Source: Rhinopomastus cyanomelas (lineage: Eukaryota > Chordata > Aves > Bucerotiformes > Rhinopomastidae). From it: a stretch of DNA of 64,000 bases. Each line of letters starts with the position of its first letter. Position 1 is the stretch's first letter. A program made the position numbers and the translations under genes. Under the pieces are notes generated by a model. That model saw only the letters and a program-made list of their open reading frames with translations, had not been told where the DNA came from and ran no database searches. Below, piece after piece: positions 11,943 to 22,569 of this stretch. The DNA is taken from assembly GCA_013400115.1 (NCBI GenBank), contig VXBP01002352.1:248001-312000 (forward strand), read 5' to 3'.

Positions 11943-12044
11943 CTGAATTTCTGGTCTTGCAACAAGTAAGGAGATATTCTTGCTCTCCTCACTGGTGAGA
12001 AGTGCCACGGCTTCTTCTCGGTTCTGCACCTCTATGCCGTTGAT
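11943..12044 (-). CDS. PDZRN3: PDZRN3 exon, C-terminal third of PDZ2 (34 codons)
   Basis: It encodes residues 192-225 of the short form, from Ile-Asn-Gly-Ile-Glu-Val to Pro-Glu-Ile-Gln, phase 0 on both sides. 'INGIEV' is the conserved strand and turn seen in PDZ domains before the alpha-B helix. 'NREEAVALLTSEE' forms that helix, which lines the peptide groove, and 'ISLLVARPE' is the last beta strand. The acceptor is TTTAAAG and the donor CAG|GTACTG. With the next two exons upstream it completes a full PDZ2. Confidence 0.97.
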
Positions 12045-13667
12045 CTTTAAAGAAAAGAGCAACACAATGAAATCTTTTCATGGGGACACTGAAAGGCTGC
12101 TGAGCTGAGCTCTGCAGAACTGGATAGATCGCAGTGCGGCAGGGGCCAGGCACTTTCTGTGGTCGCCTCTACAGCCATGATTTCAGGTCAGGGATAGGCA
12201 GGTGTGTTGATCCGACACATGCAGCTGTTCCACGCCTCTGTGTGTGATGTGTGGAGCCTTGTTGTGAGGACACAAACTGGAGAGGGAGAGTTGGGCAGGA
12301 GCAGCATCCTAGTGCCAGGTTTGGTGGGTGGAAAGGAGTGGAAAGAAAACATCTGTGCATAGGACAGGTGAGGCTGTGGATGCTCTTCCCAGAGAGTGAA
12401 CAGGATGTGGAGCTCTAGTGCCTGTGCAGGAGCAAAGCCCCTGTGGTGTCGGACTGTTGCACTTGGAAGACGTCTCGTTCTGACACACAGCAGTGCCTGT
12501 TCAGCCCCATGAACAAGCATTTATATCCCCATGAACAAACAGGGCTGCCCACAGAGATTCTGCAAAGAGGAATAATGACTTAGGCCAGAAGGAGAGTTTC
12601 TGTGGTAGAAGAAAGACTTAAAAGTGGAAGTAAATCAGAGTATGTGCTGGAAACAGACTCATCTGCTGACAAAGTTCTCAGCCTGCAGTGTAGGGCCAAC
12701 ACAGAGCTTTTTCTGGCCAGTCAAAATCTGATTGATATATGGGCCCAAAGAGTGGGGGTTAATGGAGTCAAATCCAGCTGGCAGCCTGCCACATCATCTG
12801 TTTAACATCTTCATTGATGATCTTGATAAGGACATAGAGTCTGTCATTAGTAAGTTTGCAGATGACACCAAGTTAGGTGGGAGTGTTCATCTGATAGAGG
12901 GTAGAGGGGGCTCTTCAGAGAGACTTGGATAGATTGGAGCAATGAGCCAATGTTAACGGCAGGAGCTTCAATAAACTTGTATTAGAAATAGTGTGGACAA
13001 CAGGAGTAGGGAGGCTATCATCCTCCTTTATTCGACACTGGTGAGGCCACATCTTGGGTATTGTGTCAAGTTTTGGGTACCTCAGTACAAGAGAGACGTG
13101 GAGGTGCTAGAGTGGGTGCAGAGGAGGGCGACTAAGCTGGTGAAGGGGCTGGAAAACAAATCTGATGAGGAGAGACTGAAAGAGCTGGAGCAATTTAGTT
13201 TGAGGAAGAGGAGGCTGAGAGGAGACCTCACCAGCCTCTACAGCTACCTGAAAGGACATTGTGGAGAGGTTGGTGCTGGTCTCTTCTCACAAGCAATTAG
13301 TGATAGAACAAGAGGGAATGGGTGCAAGTTACAACAGGGGAGGTTTAGACTTGATATTAGGAAGATTTTATTCACAGAAAGAGTCGTCAAGCACTGGAAT
13401 GGGCTTCCCAGGGAGGTGGTTGAGTGGCCGTCCCTGGATGTGTTTAAAGATCGCTTGGATGAGATGTTGAGGGATCTGGTTTAGGGGTGAACTTGTGAGG
13501 TAGGGGAGATGGTTGGACTTGGTGATCCCAGGAGTCTCTTCCAACCTGAGTGATTCTGTGATTCTGTGGTAGAGGAAAGGGAAATATCTATAGAAAGTTA
13601 AAGGGAAGGCTATGAATAGCAGCAGAACACGGTGTGTCAGCAGACCTTCAACCATTTACACACGTAC
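12045..13667 (-). other. PDZRN3: PDZRN3 intron (1623 bp) split by a CR1 insertion
   Basis: The donor is CAG|GTACGTG and the acceptor TTTAAAG. About half of the intron is one CR1 copy inserted antisense to the gene (12735-13568), so the host intron without it would be about 0.8 kb. Confidence 0.9.
12735..13568 (+). mobile_element. CR1 LINE copy with reverse-transcriptase remnant and ORF2 C-terminus
   Basis: The left part encodes a reverse-transcriptase fragment with the Phe-Ala-Asp-Asp catalytic box near 12852-12866, in a 'KFADDTKLGG' context typical of CR1. After a deleted stretch, a 163-codon open frame (12993-13484) encodes the ORF2 C-terminus, including 'VRPHLGYCV', 'WVQRRATKL' and 'HWNGLPREVVEWPSLDVFK'. 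The tail 'gattctgtgattctgtgg' marks the 3' end. The copy is 5'-truncated and internally deleted, so it cannot move by itself. It lies antisense inside a PDZRN3 intron between two PDZ2 exons. It is the longest partly open CR1 frame here. Confidence 0.93.
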
Positions 13668-13730
13668 CTGAATAATGCGATCCCCTTCTCGGAGCCGACC
13701 GTCTTGTGCAGCGATACTGTTGGGATCAAT
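13668..13730 (-). CDS. PDZRN3: PDZRN3 exon, middle of PDZ2 (21 codons)
   Basis: A 63-base exon encoding Ile-Asp-Pro-Asn-Ser-Ile-Ala-Ala through Glu-Gly-Asp-Arg-Ile-Ile-Gln, residues 171-191 of the short form. 'SIAAQDGRLREGDRIIQ' is the classic PDZ alpha-A helix followed by the 'GDRI' turn and strand. It starts after TTTCTAG and ends CAG|GTACGTG, phase 0 at both ends. Being in-frame it could be skipped without a frameshift, but this would destroy PDZ2. Confidence 0.97.
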
Positions 13731-14694
13731 CTAGAAAACAAGAGAACTATGAGTGCTTTGCAGGTTGGAGAACTCAGGATCTTCTTCCCATTGTAAACCC
13801 AGCACTGGTAACAAGAGTGATACTGTGAGCCAATGTCTGCCATCACTGCTGCGTCAGTGGTTACGTCTCACGTAGTCATTAGAGGACTTCTCCTTGCTCA
13901 TGTCAAAGGCAAATTAAAGTGACCAAGTCAAACCCCAAACATTTCTTCCTGAGCTGTGGCTTCAGACAATGAAGGTTTATTATGGAATCACAGAATGTTT
14001 TAGGTTGGAAAGGACCTTCAAGATCATCAAGTCCAACCATTAACCCATCTGTCCCAAGGCCACCACTAAACTTTTCAACTTTTCAACACCACCTGTTCAA
14101 CTTTTGAACAGGTCCATGGATCTGATTTACCTTATCACTTAACATTTTGCCTTATAACACGGTGTCCCAATTAGAACCTGATTTTGCAAGCAGAACAGGA
14201 GTGATTATGTCTTAAGTGATGCATTTTAATGGAAGATTTTAGATGTAGTTATGAGAGTCTTTCCCCAAACTGCTGCTACTAATTTGAATTAGATCTGGAT
14301 GATAAAAAGATGAAGTAATTATTTCCTTAAAGGGGGCAAAGGGAGACAAATAAAAATGTGTGGGGTCTCCCCCCTCCGCCCTTTTCCATTGATGTTGTTT
14401 CTGGAATAATTAAGAACAAAAACACATTAACATCCTTTGAAAACATCATCTGAAGCGGGTCACTAAGACTGCGTTAGGGAAAAATAAACACTGAATGTTA
14501 ATATAAGGAAGTTGGACCTGAGCGGATGCAGGATTTCACTCTGTTTGAAGGAAAGAGAAACTAATGGGATTTCTTCCAGTTGCTGCACTCTGGCTGGTTT
14601 TTGAACGTGATACAAATGGAAGACAAATGTTTTAATGCCCAACGCTGCAGTTTAAAAGACAAATTGTATCTGATGGAACTCGGCTCAATCTTAC
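13731..14694 (-). other. PDZRN3: PDZRN3 intron (964 bp)
   Basis: The donor is GAG|GTAAGA and the acceptor TTTCTAG. It contains one CR1 3'-end fragment (13983-14075). Confidence 0.9.
13983..14075 (-). repeat. CR1 LINE 3'-end fragment
   Basis: 'atggaatcacagaatgtttt' followed by 'aggttggaaaggaccttc', reverse-complement CR1 3' end, then decaying similarity through 'taacccatctgtccc'. It is in the same orientation as PDZRN3. Just to its right, at about 14076-14125, lies a short imperfect repeat of 'cttttcaac' and 'ttgaacag' words. Confidence 0.85.
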
Positions 14695-14793
14695 CTCGCT
14701 CACATAAATACCCATGTCATCTTCATCATCCGTCCGGTAACACACAGTAAGGCCAAGCTTGTCCTGGCTGTTCACTCTATGTAAATCTACTTC
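14695..14793 (-). CDS. PDZRN3: PDZRN3 exon, N-terminal part of PDZ2 (33 codons)
   Basis: It encodes residues 138-170 of the short form, Glu-Val-Asp-Leu-His through Ile-Tyr-Val-Ser-Glu. The carboxylate-binding loop is Lys-Leu-Gly-Leu-Thr-Val, a variant of the usual GLGF motif. It is followed by the acidic 'TDDEDDMG' loop and the 'IYVSE' strand. The acceptor is ACCTCAG and the donor GAG|GTAAGA, phase 0 both ends. Ligands of PDZ2 reported for the family include MuSK; the sequence itself shows only an intact PDZ fold. Confidence 0.97.
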
Positions 14794-16671
14794 CTGAGGT
14801 TTAAAAAAAAAAAGAGAAGAAAGAAAATCTGTTGTCAGTGAGGGGCTGGTGACTGATGGAAGCAATTTTTCAAATGCAATGAAAATATTTTGCTTAAGTG
14901 ATATAGTGGGTCTCTTTTCATTTCACTTGTAGACGAGGTTAACTTACTGAGCAAAACGTGATTATATGCAGACGATCAATACCTGGGGCATTTCTGACCC
15001 TTCAATCAATATAAAGTCATTTTGAAAACAGACCTTTTATCGATCTTAAAGAAGAAAAATTGCCTATATTTCATGTTAGTGGGAAGACTTCAAACACTAA
15101 AATACTTATAAAGTATGATTTCAATATTTGCCACAGCTGATTTGTATTTCCTTATAAGCAGGGAAATTTTCTGGCTTTTCAGAGAAAACTATAATCCTCT
15201 GTTATATTAACTTGTGTGATTGTCATGAAACGATGTCATAAGTTTCTCAGAAGTGTGACTGAACATCAATATATTGTCAGCAAAGCAGTTGGGTTTGGAA
15301 ATAGAAATATAATAAGCACTTCGATATCTTGCAAGGGTTTGGTTTCAGCAGGTTGTGCTTTATCATTCTCGTGCTCTTTGGTGGTCTTATTAGTCCTGGA
15401 GACATTTAAACCACCTTAAAAATGTCTCTTATTCCTCTAAGCTTTTTTGCCACATAGGCTTCACCCAGGTTGGTTGTTTTCCCGATAGTTGCTGCTGCTC
15501 TGTGACACTGGTTGGTACAAAGGGTGGTCCAATTCACAGACACCCAGAAGCTGTGAGATGCTCCTGGCTGGTGCAGTCCGAGAGACCATCCATGTAGCAT
15601 CTTTCTGCTCTGCATTCTTGCTTCTGAGGGACATCCTGAGATCCTGCGGACCCCGGGGAGCCTAATGTGCTTACCCAGCTTATTGTGATTGCTCTGTCAG
15701 TCTGAGCTGAGGACTCTGCCATAGAGAGGAGGGTAACAGGCATAGGCAGAGGGGTAATAGCACCTCTAGTTGTTGTGGTTTTTATTCCCCTTAGAGCACC
15801 TGGCACTGAGTGAGGCTTTGAAAGGTCCCACTGCACCCAACACCAGGCAGTGGCTGTGGGGGTCAAGCCCCATTGCTGCAAAGAGAAAGAGTGGGGCTGG
15901 GTGAAGAGACACAGGCTGAGAGAGATGGTCTGTCCCATGTGAGATCCAGAGGCTGTGCCAGCCCCAGGACAGATCCTGAACCACTGCTTGTGCTTGGACC
16001 CATCCATTCCAGGGGAAAAGTCCTGATAACAGGACTCATTATTTCTGAACATTTCTGGTTTGATGTGCTCCGTGCCATTTGTAAGGGGCAAGACGATAAA
16101 ACAAGCTGATATGAATAATTTATTGGCACGTCTAGATGACAGCTGCCAAGATCAGCAATCTCATGTTATTTACTTGTCAACATGTGTAATTTCTTCCTTT
16201 TTTTTCCAAAAGAAACGTTAGCTGTAAATGTCAGTGACATTTCAGATGGTATTTAAATGGTTTCAATCAATAGTATCCGCAGTGAACTGCTGCTCCTCTT
16301 CTCCCTCTTTTGTTACTTAAGGGATTGAACACAATGCTTTAATAGTGGAGGGGGGGGAGTTCAGATTTCTACATCTCTGGGGGCTTTCTGGAGAGGAGAT
16401 GGAAAGTCTTGAGAAGAAAAGATAAGACGAAGTGGATTTCATCTGATCCCAGCTGATCCTTGGGAACGCCACTGCAGTCAGCGAGTTTATGCTGCATTTA
16501 ATCATGGGGCAAACTGGGGATGAGGTGGGAATTGGTGTTCTGGGCCTAATTCAGACTGAGAATATTCCCATATGTCTTGAACACTCTAACAAAAAGATTT
16601 CATGTCTTTGGGAAAGTTTTTTACGTAGTTAACTGGTTTGAAGGCGTGGTGATGAAACACTGGTAAGAAAC

Positions 16672-16711
16672 CTATAGAATCGTAGAATCATTAGGGATTG
16701 GAAGGGACCTG
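16672..16711 (-). repeat. CR1 LINE 3'-tip fragment
   Basis: 'tatagaatcgtagaatca' then 'ttagggattggaagggacct', only about 40 bases of the CR1 3' tip, with the octamer tail on the left. It is a severely truncated insertion. Confidence 0.8.
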
Positions 16712-17712
16712 TGCTGTAGCTCGTTCTACTACTCATTCTCTATCCTGGCAGTGCATTTCCATAGAAAATGCTAAGAAACCCCAGAAAACCAAACAAGAAA
16801 GTGGGGTGACTTGGCCATTATTGCAACTGATCCTGCACAGCGTTAAATACTTGCCAAAACCTTTTAGAGTGGAAGGAGAGGAGGGAGCAAGCGAGTAGTT
16901 TCATTCTTGCTGCCGCATGTTTTGAATAACAATAGGTGTTTTTCCAACAGTGCCCAACTACAAAGGGTGTTATTATAATAAATAAGTGTGGGTTTCTGCT
17001 TAAAATGCACCATCCAAGCCATCGCTTGCGAGATACTGGAAGGTAATCAATCATCTGGTGAATTAAATAATAGATATTCGAGAAGGAAAGCAGACGTACA
17101 CGTATAAATTCTTTACAAACACACTCACAGATAACGCGGCAAAAAGCTACACCAAACGGAAAAATGTTAGAGCAGGTGTTTAGAACCTGAATTTTTATGA
17201 GTAATTAGTTGACAGACTCGCCCTCGGGTGCAATCCCTCTGGTCCTTGGTAGGAGTAGACTGAGCGGGTTTGACGCTACCCAAACAGGATAATTTTGTGA
17301 ACTCGGATAGGAACAGCTGCTTTCGATGGGTCTTTGCGTCGATAAAGTTTTAATGTAATCATAAAGGTTTGAAATATTTGAGAGATAAAAGTGTGCAATT
17401 CCAGTTGGAGTTGAAGGAGCAACACCAGGGTCTTCAAAGCAACCTTTGTTTTCCATATTTAGAGCCGAGTCTCTATAACACACAGATACATGAAAGAGGA
17501 AAGGAGAAAACTGGCACCTGCGAGGACAGGTCTTAAGGCAGCTTGTGTAATTGTACCAGCAGTTAATTAAGCACAAGGAATTAATTTGGGCCCAGAGAAC
17601 TTCAAAGGTGTAAGTTCATGTCTTTGCAAGGCCTTGGGACTTGCCATTCCTTACTCCTGCCTCCTCAGCATTGCACTTCTGCAGAGCCCGAGGGCCTGAT
17701 CCTGCTCTCTTC

Positions 17713-18065
17713 ATAGAATCATAGGATGGTTTAGGCTGCAAAGGACCTCAGAGATCATCCAATTCCAACCCCTTGCCATGGGCAGCAACACCTCTCACCA
17801 GACCTGGTTGCCCAGGACCCCATCCAACCTGGCCTTGAACATTTTCAGTGATGGAACAGCCACAACCTCCCTGGACAACCTGTTCCAGTGCGTCAGCACC
17901 CTCACAGGGAGGAATTTCTTCCTAAGACCCAATCTAAATCTCCCCTCTGTTAGTTTGAAACCACTCCCTCTTGTCCTGTCACTAGAGTCCTTCATATAAA
18001 GTCCCTCTCCAGCTTTGCTGTAGCCTCTTCAGGTGCTAGAAGGCTACTATAAGGTTCTCCTTCTT
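17713..18065 (-). repeat. CR1 LINE, 5'-truncated
   Basis: The tail 'atagaatcataggatgg' is followed by the reverse-complement CR1 3' region: 'caacctggccttgaacat', 'cctgttccagtgcgtcagc' and 'gaggaatttcttcctaa'. Its reverse frame still reads 'LPVRVLTHWNRLSREVV'-like ORF2 C-terminal sequence. The right edge is uncertain. Confidence 0.9.
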
Positions 18066-21000
18066 GCTGCAGAGCAGTCACTTCCAGAGCTCCTGCCAGA
18101 TCCCCTGTCAGGTTATTCAGCCCCTGGTCTAGATCTCCAGACATCAGTCACCAGATAACAGTGGTGTCCACGAAGCATGGGAAAGTCAGAGCTGGGTTAA
18201 CATGATAAAAGTAAAAATGTCATATACAGTCTAACTTCTGCACACACAGATGATTAAAACCTGCTTCTTAAAAACAGATAAAAAGTGACATTTTAAGAGA
18301 TATTCAAGAGAAGATTCTGTGTGCTGGTTCCAAACAGAGTCTGCACGAGAGAACCGTCTGAAAGATTGTTGGCTCCGTGTCCAATGCAGAGCCAAGGAGG
18401 GCTCAAAGAGCTGGTTGCTAGAATCCAAGTGGCATTTGCAGCAAGACAGGAAGAAATGAACATGCCCCGTGACATTATACCTGTGGCTGTTCCTAGTAAT
18501 GAATTAGCAGTAAGTGATAATGGTGAATTAACCTCTAGAAGCTCAGAAGATCCTTCATTTTCAAGAGATGATTGAATTATTTTACTGCTGATTTAAAATT
18601 ACGTCCTGCTTATAGATTTATAAAAATCAAAGTCTTTTTTTCTAATGAGAGAGAAACGAGCAGCAGAAATCTGAAAGAAGAGGACAATGAGGGGTAAAAA
18701 ACTTGAAAGATTTAGGAAGCAGTACCCAAGGCTCATGTGGTGAGAGAGAGGCTCTGTCCTTTTGCCTCTCTCTGTAAAAAGTGGTCGGGAGTTTTTTATC
18801 CTGTGCTGACTTCTGACCTGACTGACCAGCAGGACCCACTTTTGCTTTTCCATTGAAAGGTTTCACCCAGAAAAGAACATCAGGGAGGTAAATATAAAGA
18901 ACTATTTCCTTTTAAACTTTGAGAGGCTTTCTCTTTGCCTTTTGGCAACTGACCCCAGTACAGCAGGAGCCAAAACCGTGTTCTTGCTGTCCTGAAGCTG
19001 AACAGAGTGATCTTTGCGTTCGTTATTTCACGTAAATCTCGTCTTTGATGCTGGTACAAAGCAAAAACCCCACCCCTCCACTTTTCAGAGAAGAAGACAA
19101 GTTTTCTTTCAAAACGTTTTTGCCTAAGAGAAGAAGTAAAAATCTCCCTGGAGGTTTCTGTGCCAGCCCAGCTCTGTGGTGGCGATTCTCTGGTGACTCA
19201 CATTAAATCTTCGCTGGTGCCAGGGAAAGCTGAAGAGAAATGCTTCTCACTCTGAAGAAAAGAGGTTGTGGATGCTTTAGTAGGGTAAGCTGAAGGATGC
19301 CCAAGCTCTTTGCCAAGCAGATGGCCAATAGCCCACGATTAAGACCTTTCTCGTGCACTAAATGGTGCTGAGGCCTGGCTGAAGTCCTCCAGAGTGCTAA
19401 CGGTGGATATTTCAGCATTAGCTTGTCAGCCAGTGAAAACATTTTAGCACTTTAGGGTTAGTTCCAAACAAAGAACATGTAAATATTTATCTTAGACAGC
19501 GCAGTTGTGTGGCTGAAGGAAGACACTGCTTTGTAAACCTTGACAAGTTCAATCACCGCCTGAGCACAACTGCAAGGGCTCAAATCCTTTGTGTCCACAG
19601 ACTGAGCGTTGCCTTGAGAAGCTCCTGCTCAGCTCAGCTCCCTGCAGGGTGGGAGTTTTCATTGAGAAGGAATCCAATCCATTCATGTAAAAGATGGAGA
19701 GAAAATTGCAGGGAGTCCATGACAGGACCTACTGATGCCCATGCTGTGACAGTTCCCTCTCACCCCATGCCCTGTTTTGCAAATAGAATATTGAAGAAAC
19801 ATGTTTCAACCCAAACAGCAAATACAGTGAAGTGCAGAGCTGGAAACCCTGGTACTCAGCTTTTACTTCTGGCTTCCTAAAAGCAGTATTCATCTCAAAC
19901 TTTGAAGTGAGGGCACAAAACTCTTTGAGTGATCTGTTGTCCTGCGGTTTTTTGAGGTGAAGACTTTGCTTCTGTGCAAGACTGAGTTTCAGAAGGGAAA
20001 CGTCTTAGCAGTTAGCAAACATTTCATGCTGCTTTCCATCTCCAAGCTGTACTTAGTCTCAGCCAGCCATTTGGCTGAGCTCAGTTCTCTGCTCAGAAAG
20101 AAAACAAGACCTACAGACGAGCTGTACACAGGCAAGAGAGAAAGTCAAATGGGAGAGAGCAAGTCCCCTTTTTGATGTAGAATGTTCTCCTTTGTAATGT
20201 GAGAAAATTAACACACTGAGAAGGGCCTCGCATGGGCTGTGATTCTGACAGCTGGGCAGACTTGTTTGAATAATCATATTAACGCATAACGCTGCTGGGG
20301 AGTCCTGGAGTGACATTATTCTTCCTTTATGAGCCTGAAATGACTTCTGGCTGGGCCTCTGTGAAGAATGAATTTACTTTTTAATTTATAATAAAAGAGC
20401 AGTTCAGCATTTAGTCCCTCTTTCCTTGTGCCACGTGAACTTCAAAAGGAAAGAGAAAGGTATTTATTTATTTCTGCAGTAGGGAATATATGGCAGCCAC
20501 CTCCCAGCCATCAATTTGTAAGACAAATATTGAGAGATAAAACTGAGAACACAATTTTGGCGTCTGGGCAATGCCACCGTCGTAAATTCCTTCCTGGGGA
20601 TATTTACATTAGAAACTCATAGCAAACTTGGCCATTTCACTATTTTTGCCTTGTTTACTTGTTACAAATCACTAACCAGTCAGTTATAGACTATAAAAGT
20701 TTAGATGAGGAGCTTCTGATTTCAATTCAAAGCACATTTTATGGCCACAGAAAACCCAGAAGGCCGACTTGATGGCTTTCTTACTTCAGACGTTGCTGCT
20801 GCAGTCAATGAAACGGTGCCTTTGTGGTCTTTCAAAACGGATCTATCAAAAGGCAAACAAAAAGGCAACTGGCCAGTCGAGTCCCTGTTAGCACTTTGAC
20901 CCTACCATTGATCACAGTCTCCACAATTGGAACAGGGATCTTTAGTGGTTTTTAAGAAACGCTATTAGGCTACAGAGACTGTTCTGATGTTCATCTGCCT

Positions 21001-22481
21001 GTGTTACCGAGCTGATCACCTTTTGCCATCAAGTACTATATCAATGTCAGAGTTATTAATGTTAGTGTTTAAGACATATTAACGTCAGGCTACCGCGGTG
21101 CGCGTGTTTGAACTGTTTGCAGCTCAGCCAGTTGACCTTCTAATGGAAGCAATAGCATTCCTCCACAATATCAGATCTCTTAAAGGATAGATTTTGAAAA
21201 GACGCTGCCAGAAAATGCTAATTTGCTCTACATTTTCCCTTAAGACTGAAATCTATATCGTATTTGTTTTTATTTAAGACCCCAAAAAAAGGCACTTGTT
21301 TGAAAAGTAAGGCCTTGAAGTCTGCTGCACAGCATTTGTTTTACTGGCACTTTGATTTTATCCGGCCTTTGATTTGCGTTTGTATACAGAGATGAATTGC
21401 TACCAGATCCGCAGAATCTGAGAACGGCTTGCAAACCTTTTTATGGGGTTTCGGCCCTTGATCCTGCAAATGCCTTTATAGAAGGGAACCACGTCGTGCT
21501 CATAGAACAAGTGAACTCTGCTCCCTCTGAAGCTGTTGATAAATCTGATTTAAACAAAGTTACAGACAGGTCAGCATCCCTTGCTTTGACAAATAAGCAG
21601 TAGCCGAGCCAGGATCTAAGAAACCAGAAGTGCAAGTGGGCTATGAGTAAACTATTCACTTACTGATAATCTTGAATGGATTAGCTGGGTCAGACATTGC
21701 TGGCAGTAGTTACAAGTACTGAGATGCTTTACTGCTATTTATTATAAACCATTAAAAGCACTTCAGTGGGTCAGTAGTGCTTAAATATCTTGCAGAACCA
21801 AGGGCCACAATTTTATGCGCCGCACTCTGAAAGGTTTGAGAGCCGGGTATTAAAATTAAGAATGTGAAAAACCAAAGATGAACTCATGATGAGATACGCA
21901 CGTACAAGGTTTCGCAAGGTTTGGCAGGAAGAAGGGCTTGCATACCCTCATAAAATTATCTCTGGTTTTCTGCGTCCACATGTGTAACTTTTCAGTAATG
22001 AGAAAGGGAGGAAGAGCTTCGTTATAGTGGCAAACCTATTCCGGTCTTGTCTTGTAAACTTCAAATCCTTCTAAATGCTGTGATTGAGAACACGTGTTCC
22101 TCCGCTGGGGAATATTTAAGGGAAGCTCACACATTTTTACTGTGGCCGTGTGGAACAGGTCCTGCCACTCAGCAAACCTGCAACGTCTTCCAGATTTTCA
22201 GACAGTCTAAATCAGCCTGGCTGTACAGAATTTAATTAATGGAATCAATGACTTCATTATTTGTGTTAATGTGTGAGCTGGAAACCTGCCTCATCCGTCC
22301 ATGGCACACACTTAAACGCACTGCTAAAGGTATCGATAAGGCTGGCAACCTGCGAAGCAACCCATGAGCAATGTCATTCCAAATACCTGCCTGGAAATGT
22401 CTTTCCCCCCTTCATATACAAGTTAAAGACAAACGTGTGTTGAACTGTCAGTAAATGAAATAGCAATGGAAGAGTAATTAC

Positions 22482-22569
22482 CTCTAATTCCAGCTCATCT
22501 CGGTCCATTTCTTGATGAATCCCTCCCATGTAGTCGTTTGGGTCGTAGTATTCATGCACCGATGGATGG
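22482..22569 (-). CDS. PDZRN3: PDZRN3 linker exon between PDZ1 and PDZ2 (88 nt)
   Basis: The first base completes a codon split with the previous exon (GA|C, Asp108). The rest encodes His-Pro-Ser-Val-His-Glu-Tyr-Tyr through Leu-Glu-Leu-Glu, residues 109-137. 'HEYYDPNDYMGG' and 'MDRDELELE' are near-identical to the remembered human linker. The acceptor is TTTCCAG and the donor GAG|GTAATT. The 88-nt length means loss of this exon alone would shift the frame. Confidence 0.96.

Larger units (their letters stand above)
14794..22481 (-). other. PDZRN3: PDZRN3 intron (7.7 kb)
   Basis: The donor is GAG|GTAATT at the right and the acceptor ACCTCAG at the left. It contains two CR1 fragments (16672-16711 and 17713-18065) and otherwise single-copy-looking AT-rich sequence. 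A 185-codon open frame at 15534-16091 shows no recognisable domain and is judged chance. Stretches such as 20340-21340 look repeat-free, but conservation cannot be judged from one sequence. Confidence 0.85.

Noticed and set aside
12993..13484. 163-codon frame considered as a host gene
   Set aside because: Its sequence is the CR1 ORF2 C-terminus and it ends in the CR1 tail; a mobile-element remnant rather than a host gene.
15534..16091. 185-codon minus-strand open frame in an intron
   Set aside because: No recognisable domain, biased Ser/Gln/His composition, no splice context that fits PDZRN3; probably chance.
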